Source: Zygnema cylindricum (Eukaryota; Streptophyta; Zygnematophyceae; Zygnematales; Zygnemataceae). Taken from it: a DNA stretch of 64,000 nucleotides. Every line of letters starts with the position of its first letter. The first letter of the stretch is position 1. Of the stretch, positions 14,026 through 25,600 are shown one piece after another. The notes under the pieces are model-generated. The model was not told where the DNA came from. It did not search any database and was given only the letters and a program-made list of their open reading frames with translations. The stretch lies in the NCBI GenBank assembly GCA_037447655.1, contig JBBHKE010001915.1, forward strand, positions 69,708 through 133,707. Direction: 5' to 3'. The position numbers and the translations under genes are program-made.

Positions 14026-16804
14026 CATAGTTCAAAAGTAGGTGAAAGTAGGCCCATACAATATGCCTATTGTACGTAAAACATACAATATGGCCTTAAG
14101 ACCCATATTGTATTTGTCGCAAAATGAAAAATAATAGTAACAGGGTTGAGTTGCACATCGATCGATAGAGAATTAAACGTCATGTCTAAATTTTGAAAAA
14201 CATTCGGACAAAAAATTATTTTTCTGTGAGTTTTGAGGTTATTTTTATTTAAACCGTCAGGTTTGGACGATCGGGCGGTCGCTGATAAAAGTAGCGATCT
14301 AACACTTGACATTTCCATTGAGATGATTTCTGATCCTAGTTGCTTGGGCGGTAAATTCGAAATTACAGTAAATACAAACACATAATATGTTGGCTATTAG
14401 AATCCCACCGCTCTGGAGCCTTCACGTGGTCCCACTCCTCTCCTCGAACTCTAGGCATGGGTGTTTTTTTGGAGGTCCGTGACTTCTTCATCAACGGCTT
14501 CAACGGCAGTTTCACTATCTTCTACCGTGGCGTCGGTAATGGCGTCTTCCTTGAATATTCGCTTTCAACTGTTGAAGTTTTTATGGCGGCTTCTTTTATA
14601 AAATTTGAAGAAGACACTATTACACATTTTGAACTTACAGTGTGCAAATAGTGTGACGCCGCAACGTCTCTTTTTGGAATTGTCAGTAGACGTCACGATA
14701 AAATTCCGTACGTATCCGTGAATATTCTGTTCAGTTTACATAGCAGAAAGTACCGATATGTGTATCGAGTCTTTTCATCAACTTCCGTACAATTCCCGTA
14801 AAAATCCGTACAGTTACCGTAATTTGTCTATTGGTTTCCCTTAAATTTTCAGTTTCAGTTTACAGTGGACGTTTTTTCACGATTTTTTCAAAAGTCACGT
14901 ACAATACGTAGAAACTTGGATAAAATGAAAAAATCGCGCGATTTGAACAGCTAGGCATGCGACAAACCAAATCAATTCAAAAATTACGATGTGTCTTGCG
15001 ACGCTTCAAAAAGTTTCGAATCATATGGTGCGGCATGACAGATTGTAGACGTTGACGTTGTCGACGTATACAATCGTCTCAGAGTTAAGTAACAAATTTG
15101 AATAAACACATAGAGACACCTGAAATCCGAGTCCGCTGGATCCGACTAAAAAACAAAGTAAGTTCGCTAAGTTACAAGTACATGGGGCCTTTTCCTTAGA
15201 AACATTGTGGAATCCGAGTATTAACGAATTGACAATTTTACCGAGGGTTCGTGTCTAAGAGCATTGTTCCATTAGGCGGTCTTAGTAAACGCCAAAAATT
15301 CGTTTCCAGAAGCCATCGTTCCATTGTGTAGGGTCAGTAACTGACATTTTACTTGCGTGGCACACTTTGATTGGTTCACGTAATAGATGAATACGATTTT
15401 GTTAATCTTCAAAGAATCTCTCACATCAAATTGTGACCACATATTTGTAGCGAAGGTAAAAAGTGATTCGCACTACACATTGAGTAAAACCTGTACGAGC
15501 AGACGAAACTTAAGATTTGTAAAAGCATACGAAAATGTCAGAATGGTTAGTGGATGGCAACAGAAGCATGAAACAATATCCTCCGTCAAGATTTTCTTGC
15601 GCCTTCCAGTGGCCTCGCATCCTCCTTGGCGGAAGGCACATGTCATATGCGACGTATACCCACCTCGCCGCGCGGTCGTCGTTGATATTTGTTCACTTTT
15701 CTACGAGGCACGATGCTATTCGTTTAGGCGCTTAGAATTGACCTACTTCGGGTCACTTGTTGCGAACTCAAGTGTCAGACGATGGCGTATCCGATTATGC
15801 ATCCGACAGTCCACATTCACGCCCATAAACGTGGAGAATCAAATCCCTCATTTAGTAGGCTTGTTTTTCTGACATTTTTTTTTTGGTACGACATTGTACG
15901 AAACAGTAGGACTTTCATTAAGCAACGACATTTTTTCCCTAATGGAACTTCACCCTAAGGGTGACGTTCTATCAGACGAAAAGTGGGGTAGTTTACAAAA
16001 ATCCGCGACTATCCATACCAAACCGTACCGCTTATTTTGTTTTTATACGAAAAAAAACATTACAGAGAATCTTGCCAATACTCTCCAAAGGTCTGGGAGG
16101 TAATAGTGACTGTCGGATGTTCATCTGTGAGGCGTTCGCTTCGTTTTTCTCTATAACTATCAACGTACCTCTAAGAGGTGGGTTGGCAGATACATAAAAA
16201 AATTAATCGCGACACGCTGGACGATTAGGCTACGTGTCACGATGAACAACCAACGAAAATTGACAAAATTTTCACATGACACGCGCTTTCGAAACTACAA
16301 CCGAAAATAAAATGTAATTTCGTAACTCTCCTTTGTCACTCTATTTTTGGTACCTTATGTTTGTAACACTATTTCTGTCGAAAGACTTTCGTTATGTTCG
16401 AAAACAAGAACCCTAAAAAATGAGCTGGCGTAGAAGACCAACGTTTGCAAAAAGTATATCAACCCTCTGTCGTATGATGACTTCGTACGCAGATACATGA
16501 TACACAAGTGAAGATATGAAATAAAATTTGTTGGTGCTAAAAATCTTAAGGATATTCAATATTGGATCGTAGCTTACGTGGTGCCAATAAATTAGAACAA
16601 GTGGTTTACAAACTCTTCGTGATGGAACATCGACTCAAAAGCTCATAACACAACTTACGATACGACTATCGTCAGATTTCGACAATCGGACGGTCGCTGA
16701 TCAAAGTAGCAATTTAAGAAGATCATATGAAAAGCCCATAACAAAACTTACGATAAAGGCGCCTACAGAAGGCCTACAATAGAAACGCCTACTTTTGAAC
16801 TAAG
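14026..16804 (+). mobile_element. Large family A element with 8-bp target duplication and nested pieces
   Basis: The left end CATAGTTCAAAAGTAGG and right end CCTACTTTTGAACTAAG (one mismatch in the 17-bp terminal repeat) are flanked by CTATGAAC at 14018-14025 and 16805-16812. Left subterminal sequence (to about 14310) and right subterminal sequence (from about 16670) match the compact copy 18421-19103. The 2.3-kb interior has been enlarged by other repeats: family-B-like DNA (about 14690-14955), a partial family C end (about 15040-15190), and at least two family D pieces meeting at 15955/15959. No transposase is recognisable. Confidence 0.8.
15959..16640 (-). mobile_element. Family D (Tourist-like) element, partial
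   Basis: It begins GGGTGACGTTCTATCAGACG immediately after TAA at 15956-15958. Its first 200 bp and a later block (about 16440-16640, including GATCGTAGCTTACGTGGTGCC) match the reverse complement of the complete element 59474-60196. The far terminus is not found before the host family A end at 16670, so this copy is truncated. Just upstream, 15934-15955 ends in CTAATGGAACTTCACCC, the right end of a second family D copy abutting it across a single TAA. Confidence 0.6.
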
Positions 16805-16872
16805 CTATGAACCATAATTCAGCCCAATGTTTAGTGCGACATTTAGAGCTCTGCACAAGAGAGTGCGTTAAG

Positions 16873-18404
16873 TAGTGTTGGGTATCGAAGACCATTTGCC
16901 AATATTCGATATATATTGAATTTTGGGTACCCGATAATCGATATATCGCTTCGATATATCGAAAAGGAAAACATCGCGATATATCGCCGATACATCTTAT
17001 TGCCTATATATCAAGGTTTAAAAAAAAAAAAAACAAAGCTCTTCTTGCTATTGCTGCTAGTACTACACCGCTAATCGTTACTATAGTAAAAAAAAAAAAA
17101 TTAGCGTAAACGCTAATTTAGTGTTAATAGCGCTAATTTGTGACGCCATAAATTTCGCCGCTCGCCGCTTGTTTGTTGCACTTTTTAGTTTTGCTTCATT
17201 TGCGCACGAAAATTTTTATATGAGCGGCGAGCCGCGGAATTTATGGCGTCTCGCACGCGTATTTTTATCTGAGCGGCGAACCGGGAAATTTATGGCGTCT
17301 CCAACGGCGGCATCCTTGAGCCGTTGTGCTTCATTTGCGCATGCATATTTTCATCTGTCCTCCACTCCGTCTTCAGAAGGAAGCCCCTGTTGGAGACGCT
17401 GTAAATTCCGACGCTCGCCGCTAGTTCGTTGCACTTATCCTTTTTTTAGGGTATTGAATATTTAAATTTTTGAAATTTGAAAGTTAAAAAATAGTACGAA
17501 TTTTACCTACGAATTTTAGAAGTTTGAAATTGTTTTATGCGCACTCTATGTAGTATTCGTTAGTTTACTCCGTGCGTTTCATGCGCATAGGACATCTATG
17601 GCTGCCAGTACTAGTGCTACAGAATTAGTATTTTTTTGTCGGTTACATTTTGCGGCGTCTACCTTTAAGTCACGAAACGAAAATCACGTTGTACGTGGCG
17701 TATCTGACAATTTGTCCTTTAAGCTAAAATAACATATTATATAAAATATTAAATTAAAAAAAATACTACATATCGCAATATATATCGCGATATTTTATGT
17801 TGGTCTCCGTACGATATATCGAGAAGTTTGCTCGATCGATATTCGATATATCGAATATCAAAATTATCGCGATATGAATTTACCCGATACCCAACACTAC
17901 ACCGCGAATAGTAATTAGAGTAATGAAAAAATTAGAGTACAAAAACTAAAAAAAATAAATTAGAGTAATTAACGCTAATTCATGTGATAGAGCTGTTTCA
18001 ACTATGAAGTTTACTCTAATTTATTTAAGTGCTCTAATTTGGCACGCTAATATTCTCTACTGTAAATAAGGTATTTGTACAGAATTTGGCAAAACGTACA
18101 GTTTATCGTCACTATGACGTTTGCACTACGCGGTTTGTTAAAACGCAGTTACATGATAACGGCCTGTATTAAATCATTATTTGTACTTTTTTACTTAATA
18201 AAGTACAATTTTGCACGGTCGGAAGTCGTCCGTGATCCACACTATTTAAAACGAACCTATATTAGAATTAAAAATGCTAATTAAACTTTACCTTAAATAG
18301 AATAATGAAAAAATTAGAATCATCTACTCTATTTCCTGTGATAGAGTCGAAATTTCGAGCGACCGAATTATAGTAATTTACTCTAATTACGATTCGCGGT
18401 GTAG
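16873..18404. mobile_element. hAT-like element (family G) carrying a TACACCGC MITE at its terminus
   Basis: TAGTGTTGGGTATCG at 16873 is the exact inverted partner of CGATACCCAACACTA ending at 17899. The 8 bp before the left end are GCGTTAAG and the 8 bp after 18404 are GCGTTCAG (7 of 8 match), which makes sense only if the MITE 17900-18402 later inserted into the last TA of this element. Both ends are rich in GATATATCG motifs. TAGTGTTGGG-type ends and 8-bp duplications are typical of hAT. The interior (about 17000-17800) has no transposase frame. Confidence 0.72.
17898..18404. mobile_element. TACACCGC-family MITE with TA duplication
   Basis: Left end TACACCGCGAATAGTAATTA and right end TAATTACGATTCGCGGTGTA are inverted over about 25 bp with one mismatch. 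TA is duplicated at 17898-17899 and 18403-18404, leaving an insert of 503 bp. The interior has repeated TTAGAGTAAT and ATTACTCTAA stretches. It belongs with the element at 563-745. Confidence 0.75.
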
Positions 18405-18420
18405 CGTTCAGCCTCTGAAC

Positions 18421-19103
18421 CATAGTTCAAAAGTAGGTGATCGTACGCCCATACAATATGCCTATTGTACGCAAAACATACAATATGCCCTTAAGACCCA
18501 TATTGTATTGGCCGCAAAATGAAATAAAATAGGAACAGGGTTGAGTTGCACATCAATCGATAGAGAATTAAACGACATGTCTAAATTTTGAAGAAAAATC
18601 GGACAAAAAAAATTATTTTTGTGAGTTTTGAGGGACTTTATATTTAAACCGTCAGATTTGGACGATCGGACGGTCGCTGATCAAAGTAGGCGATTTAAAA
18701 AGATCACATGAAAAGCCCATAACACAACTTACGAAAGGACAATCTGTCATATTAGCGTCTGCAATTTTGAGGGCCACACTAAATAAAGCCTCAAATTGAC
18801 CAACCAGGCAGTATGGAACGATAAAAATAAATAAATACCACACAGCCAAAAAAATTGCCAAAACCTACGGACCAACCCCGTTGGTGGCTTTTCCCCCGGA
18901 ATGTCATCCTACGCCGTGTCAGTTCTCTAAAAAATTTCGTCCGGCGGCGTGCTCTGTACTTTGATCTTACGTCAGATTCGGACGTTCGTACAGGAGTGTG
19001 CACGACGCACACACATACAGTATGCCTACGTTGCGCGAGTTTTGTGCAAAGTTTTGTGCGCCTACCAAAGGCCTACCATAAAAAAGCCTACTTTTGAACT
19101 ATG
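18421..19103 (+). mobile_element. Compact family A element with perfect 8-bp target duplication
   Basis: The ends CATAGTTCAAAAGTAGG and CCTACTTTTGAACTATG are perfect inverted repeats, flanked by CTCTGAAC at 18413-18420 and 19104-19111. At 683 bp this is the cleanest copy and serves as the reference for the family. It has no coding capacity beyond short chance frames. Confidence 0.88.
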
Positions 19104-19429
19104 CTCTGAACCATGGTTGTGCAAAATACCTGAAAGCTCGGTGCGGAATTTGGTGCTGAATTAAGTGCGAAATTCAATGCGAAGTTCAGTGATCTGCAAG
19201 CGAGTGCCCTGCCTATACATCGTACTTCAGCCAGTCCGAAATCTACTGTAGTGCTAGATTTGGAGCTCTGCATAAGAGAGTCCATTCCACCGGTGAACCA
19301 TAATCCAGTGGGGAATTCGGTGAAAATTTAGTGCGGCTTCAGTGCGAAACTAAATGCAGAATTCATTGCTCTGCACAAGAAAGTGCCCTCGAGCTTATGA
19401 ATCATAAGTCAGTGCGCGATTCAGTGGGA

Positions 19430-22400
19430 TTCATTAACGCATATAACCATCGCTCTTTTCTTTTCATAAAGCTTATGCTTCTAGTAAAATGGCCTACTTT
19501 CAAACTGTGCATAGAATTAGTTCGGGTGTGCACGAGTGAGGTGATGGTGTCTCTTTCAGAAAAAAACCCTAAATACCTTAGAAACCCTAAAAAACCTTAA
19601 AATACCCTAGGAAACTCGTGGATGGAGTAGACATGTGTTTCCGGTAGTAGATGGCCGACACCCGCTTTTTTGCATATCCCTATACATGGAATACCATCTT
19701 TATTGTCTATGTCAAAAAAACCAAAAGATCTTAGAGGACCTCCATAGAAGTTTTTACCGTAACAGACCAAGGAGCGGATATTGTAACCCTAATCTATTCG
19801 TCTAAAATATGGTACCACACTACATGTGAGAGTAGTCGATATTGACCCTTCTTTATGCCAAAATGAAACAGCTAAGATCTATCTGCTTACTCTTTAAACC
19901 ACTCTGTACCTCAAAATTAAGAGCAAGAAAAAGACCAGCGATGTCTTAAATCTTTTTTGATTCTGGACATGATAACGTGCTTGACCGGCAACTGTGAATT
20001 CTCCCTCTCCCTCCCCTTCCCTCCCCCCCCTTTCCCAACATTTCAAAGCCCGTGACGGGCAGTGACAACTCCTCTCCCCCTCTCCCCCACCGTGGAAATT
20101 CTCTCCCTGCTCCCCCCCTGGCAACAGTCTTGTCGACCTCCCACACACTACCAGCTAATCCACTCCTCTCTCCTCTCTCCTCTCACCCCTCAGTAGCTTC
20201 GACAAACACATCCTACTGGCCCACAATTTCTCTTTCCTCATCAATGGCTTCAACATTCCCCCCTCAAATTGCCTCTTCACATCCCTTCCTCCCTTCTCCA
20301 CTCCATTAACTGTTCGACGACGACTCAGTGATTAAATTTTCCTCCCATACAACAAAACACAACTTTGTTTCATTTTCTCATTTCCTCCTTCTCCCCCTTT
20401 TCTTTTCCTTTGTCTATCTCATACACTCTATTTCCCCGACACCATTCCCATCACCCTCCATTACATATATTTTTTCTCCTTTCCTCCCTCTCTTTTTCCA
20501 TTTGTTTCCCCCTGATTCACTGACAATGTTAGGCAATAAGTCTATTCCCCTTCTCCCTCCCTCGCCTCCTCCACCCATAACTCCCAAAGAGAAGCCTCTC
20601 CCCACCACATTTACAATATTTAGGGTTTTAAAAATATATTGCGGCTTGGGCCGACTACACCCGCCATACAAAGAGTTGTCGCCATTTTCTAGCCCTTGGG
20701 TCTCCCTTCGGATACATTTCCCTTCCTACCTTCGGATACATTTCCGTACCTACATTTGACTGCAGTTCCATCAGGCTCTACAGACGAGGACTGGGCTTTT
20801 GTTTGTGACCTTTGTAGCTTTGGAGCTTATAATTTGGGATCCCCTCGTCCTTAGATACACTCCCGTATCCTTGTAAGCGTGGGTGATTTGTTAAAAAATG
20901 CCATTTGTCTCCCTTTATCGCATATTTCTTCCAACCCGACGATGATCATCCACTTCCTCGTCGACTCTTTCCCATATTTCCTCTGTGGTTTCTTGTAATA
21001 CCACCTCGCAGGGAGCTTGTGGGGCTCGAGAGATTATGGTTCGTTGTAGGAGATTTCTTCGAAGAGACTTTCCACGCCGAATCTTATTTTTAGGGTTTCT
21101 TACACACCTCGACGACTACTAGCTCATTCTAGTGTCCTTCCTTTCTTCTTATTGGGATGTTCATTTGAGTTGTGTTAGTGAGCTTTCTCGGGCAATTAGA
21201 GTACTCCAGCTGTTCACTCCTACTGCTCCACATTCAGCATCAGTTTGAGGCTGCATTTGTCCATTCAAAAACCACATAGAACCACATTACACACAACACC
21301 ACATTACCACATTACTTGCTGCAAGGGTAAACTCGTGTCATTACTCGAAGACGGCCAAACACGTTTGACCACACAATGACCATCTTGTAAATTTCATAAT
21401 ACATCAATGACAGCGCGCTCGAGATTAAGGCAGACATATCACAAAACAAGCAAATTCTACAACAACAAACCATATGACTGATAGAACAATACACAATCCA
21501 ACTGACCAGCATTTCGAAAACTACAAATCATTTCATTTTGTGTTCTTCATTTATGATTCTGACAGTTTTCCACAATAATTGTCAAACCTCTGATAATCCC
21601 AGACATGCTAACTGACATTACAAGAGCATTTCTGTATTCAATAGTGTAAAGCCATTACTCAAACAAAATAAGGAAATAAGGAAAACGAGGTATAAAGTTG
21701 ATGCAATGTACATTAGATAGCTACACACTGGGGGCCATTAAAACGACGGTATCTGAAATTTGAAGGCCACATTAGTACCACCAACTTACAATACAGAAAT
21801 TAACCGCTTTGAGCCTCAAAAGTAAAGAATGAACACCACTAGAATAGGCCTTTAGGTTTGACAGCAATTGCCAGCAACTGCCTCCCCAGCAAATATCCTC
21901 CTCAGAAGACTTCAGTTTTCTGACAAATTTTAACTGGCTATGAGTTCAACGAGAATCTGAACTAAGTGACAAAAATTGAATTGTTGAAACTCATAAGTGA
22001 AATTGAGACGGGGTCCGGAAGGCAGCTTCAACTTATTATTAACAATTTTACTGCGATTATTGGAAGGACTTAGAAAACTAAACACATTATGTCTCTATTA
22101 CAATTGCGAAAGAAAAATACCTCTTCTTCAAAAGATATTTACCTCAATAAAACTCTACCTTCCAAGTATATGTTCCTAGTGATGCTCGCAGGCAATCAAC
22201 TACATGCAGGCTTTGCCAAATTTAACAAGCGATTCAAGCATAATCCATCCGATGATAAAAATCATAATGTCCAATCATTGTCCTCTTTCAAAAATGTCGG
22301 CGATGCATCCTCTCACCGCACTGCTTATTGTAACTGGTTGGTTGCGAACTATGACAGTGTACAAGCTTCTTCCGTCCTTCCCAAGTCAATATCAGTTTGT

Positions 22401-22500
22401 TCGCCAAACTTTTCTCCCTCCATAACCAACAAATCGCCACTTCCATGAAGCTCACAAGAGAGTGACATTTTTTGCCAGAAACCAAAGCAAAAAAATACAC
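19430..22500. other. Gene-free stretch with telomere-like and pyrimidine-rich DNA
   Basis: 19565-19605 contains several AAACCCTAAA-like motifs resembling the plant telomere repeat, too few and too degenerate for a true interstitial telomere. 19990-20740 is dominated by CTCCCTC-type pyrimidine runs, which generate long but meaningless Pro/Ser open frames. 21290-22500 is AT-rich flank of the carrier gene, whose 3' untranslated region probably lies at about 22300-22507. Confidence 0.5.
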
Positions 22501-22507
22501 GGGGCGG

Positions 22508-22622
22508 CTACTTCAGCCATACTTTGAAACCTTCGTAGAAGGCTACTATGATTCCTATGGCAGGTCCTGCGCGTCCTGTCCGAGGGACGACCCCTGCCAT
22601 CAGTCCTTTGACACCAGACTCC
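22508..22622 (-). CDS. Alternative terminal exon 2 of the mitochondrial carrier
   Basis: It lies only 34 bp after the stop of the first copy. That spacer is pyrimidine-rich and ends TATGCGCAG, a good acceptor. The exon enters at GGAGTCTGG in the same phase, encodes ESGVKGLMAGVVPRTGRAGP, then AIGIIVAFYEGFKVWL, and stops at TAG (22510-22508). It is clearly homologous to terminal exon 1 but substantially diverged. Confidence 0.8.
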
Positions 22623-25600
22623 CTGCGCATAACAGGGGGCGAGAAAAATGCAGGCATCAAGAGAGTCTTGTCAGCTCTTTGTGCCGCAATAAGTGCTTCA
22701 CTATCTCGTATGATGACACCACCATCCCTACGGAAGGGGCAGCACGTCCTACACGTGGAACAAGCCCTGTGAAGAGGCCCCTGTACCCTTGCTCCCTGCG
22801 ACCGATGAAAGTGTCCCCACTAACAGTCAGTAATTCATGGCGAGCTCGAGCACAGTCGGGGGTTCACGTTTTACTTACCAGCTTGCATACCCACGACATA
22901 ACTCTTTTGTCTGCATATGACGCTCCATATGAAGTTCAATTTGAAGAAAAGTACCTCAGTAAAAACCTCTCATCACCAAATCAGCCTGAGACTACACAAC
23001 CAAATGGTCAACCCAGAAAAATAAAAAAAATAGCCCAGATGGAGGAAAAGCCCTCATAAGATGGATTCAGGAAATCTCATCATACACAGTAACCCCACAG
23101 ACTTCTATCTGCATTGCAACTCTGAGACAGTGTTCCAATACAGTGGCTGGCATGTCCAGCCATGACATTACATTAACTAAATGCAGCGCACCCACAACGG
23201 CTAAGAGTACACGGCATACACATTCACAACAGGTACAAAAGTAGACCGGAGATTACATGCACAATAGTGGTTTAACCGAATAAAACTGCGGGTACATTAA
23301 ATATACGTAAATGAACAGCGAATTGAGTACCTGTACACTTGCAGCAATGTCCGAACGGTGCTCATTTCCCGGCTTCTGACAGGACACCTCTGCACACCAA
23401 AATCACACTCAGGTCTTAGACAAGCAACAGCATAGCAGGGATGTGGCTGGAATCTCAGAGGCAAGGATGAGTCAGCAATAACAAAGCACCGTCTCACACC
23501 TCTATTTGCCTCCACGTTTTTGCTACATCCAATGGAGTCGTGATAGCTGCAGCCAATGAGCCCGCCAACATGCCAGCCCCGAAGTTGGCTCCAACAATTT
23601 GCAGAAAACTTGGTTCCGGCCCGGCTAGGTTTAGAAGTTGTCGACGTGCCTGCCCATCAAAATTTGGTGCTTTGCTCAAGATATTTACACGGACAAAAAT
23701 ATGCACAACGCGAGAACTGCTACTTACCGTTGAAAAGGACTGTGGCTAAGCCAATCACAGCTCAATGCTTCTCGTGTAACACAGATGAATGCTAAAGAAA
23801 ACAAGCAAGTGACCCCATTGACAACCAATAATGGCACCAGCTTTTGATCGCCACACAAGCTTACAAACTCATAACAAGTGCATTAAATCAAGCGAAGCCA
23901 CAACCATCTACTAAAAGCGGATCGAAGGGTAATACTGTCATCTAAAAAAAGGCCATCACACAGATTCCATCATATGACACTGCTTCTGTTGGCATAGAAT
24001 GTTCATGTCGAACAAGATGTTCTCCCCACTAAATGTTCAAAAAGGTCATAAAACGATTTCTAAGAAGGAAACATTAAATAATGTGTACCATGAGGAGAAT
24101 ATTTTGATCATCATATTAGCGCCAGACAATTTTTGGTTGCTCAAAAGTCATTTTTTTTGTGACATATACTATTCACACTAAATCTTCGTCGAAAAAAGGT
24201 GGTGATTACGTGGGAATAACAGCTAACTGCCAGGTGATAACTGTTGGCGTCCCGATACAGTCATCCAACAGAGATTAAGTTGGAATGCGACTTTCCCTTC
24301 CAGTTTGAAATAATAAAAAAAAAACATGCCTATATTCGATGTTTCCTGTTTTTGATGGCCAAAAAGTTGTTTGGATCATTCACATTGATCCAGCACATTT
24401 GGTCCCGTAAAGAAGGTACACAAGAGAGGAGACATTGGAAGCAGGCTCTTGAAGTTTAAAAAAAAAAATGAAATTTCAACAGATTCCATTTCAAAGTCAG
24501 ACTTTTGCATTCAAGGAAACACAGTCTTTCTGCGCTGCCTGCCAGTGGCCATCCTCTTTTGTTTTTTTTACACGTTGAACCATCACAACTAGCCGCCCCA
24601 ACAACCAATGGAGTTCTACAATTACTGTGCACCCACCATATGTGGTAACTAGAAATTTAACCACAATACCATGAGGTAAACCTCCTACCTCAATTCCAGA
24701 TAAAACTCCACAATTGGGTAAGAAGATAAATGACAACAAAAAAATCAACACTAATAGCACAACTCTTGTACATAATCGTTTGACTTGCTAAGGTGCATGA
24801 GCCTTTCCACCCTGCTTGATACAATTTTGTGTAAATTGTGGACTGCGTTCTATTGTTTAGTAATTTCATGCACAACGGTTCTTTATCTTCAGGTGGCAAG
24901 GAAAAATCACATTAACATGTAGCGCTTTTGAACTTCTGAAGAATATGTTAAACTCAGGTTTAGAATTAATGAGAGAAGGAAACCAAAACTGGTTGCACAT
25001 ATCCCGCTCTTAACCTGTTCCAGTCGAATTTTCCAACTAGAGGCTGGTTTTTGTCCCAGCTTGAACGATTTACAGGTACACTCATTGAGTGTATCTGTTG
25101 CGGAGTTAAAATATTTACTCACATCAACGTCTGGCCTACAATGGTACTTCTATGTTAAGCATAGCATTATAGTACATCTTCTAAGTTCAGTTGTAGTAAC
25201 CTCACTAATGTGGGTGACACATGCCAGTTGCTTTCAATTGAACAAGAAGCCAGGTAATAGTTTTTGATAACGAATATAGAACCTGGAAAAATAAACCAGG
25301 TATCCTGGTCGGGTACTATTAAAAATGCCGAACTTGCAGACTTAGAAAAAAAACAGGTAAACCCAGGAGATTTATTGCACGTTTCAGAAGTTAAGGAAAA
25401 CATTATTAAATGCTCTTGTAAAAACCTTAAGACGATTTTAACTAGAAAAAATAATTCTTCCTGGTTTGAAAGAGCGCAGTAGAATTCAAAACCGCCCTTC
25501 TTCAATTGTTTAATACTATTGATGCTTCAATACGTCACCTTATACATGATACCAGTAATGCCCTATGCCTTTTTAGCCAAAAATCGGCATCACTTTATAC

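Larger units (their letters stand above)
13880..19430. repeat. Short tandem repeat (74-103 bp units) interrupted by transposons
   Basis: A degenerate unit containing CTCTGCAYAAGAGAGTG and, further on, CCTATGAACCATAATTCAGT recurs at 13911, 13995, 16849, 19192, 19266 and 19369. Spacing between uninterrupted units is 84, 74 and 103 bp. When the inserted elements at 14026-16804, 16873-18404 and 18421-19103 are removed, the remaining pieces (13880-14025, 16813-16872, 18405-18420, 19112-19430) read as one small continuous array. Confidence 0.6.

Noticed and set aside
13880-19430. A CRISPR-like array
   Set aside because: The repeats are degenerate, lack regular unique spacers and lie in a plant nuclear context.
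22860-22925. An extra carrier exon ending at a strong GTAAGT donor near 22887
   Set aside because: Its translation (TKELCRGYAS) does not fit the family alignment, whereas direct joining of the exon ending at 23331 to either terminal exon restores the conserved sequence.
22472-23059. A 195-codon open frame on the plus strand
   Set aside because: It is antisense to the terminal exons of the mitochondrial carrier, whose protein homology and splice phases are convincing; no domain is visible on the plus strand.
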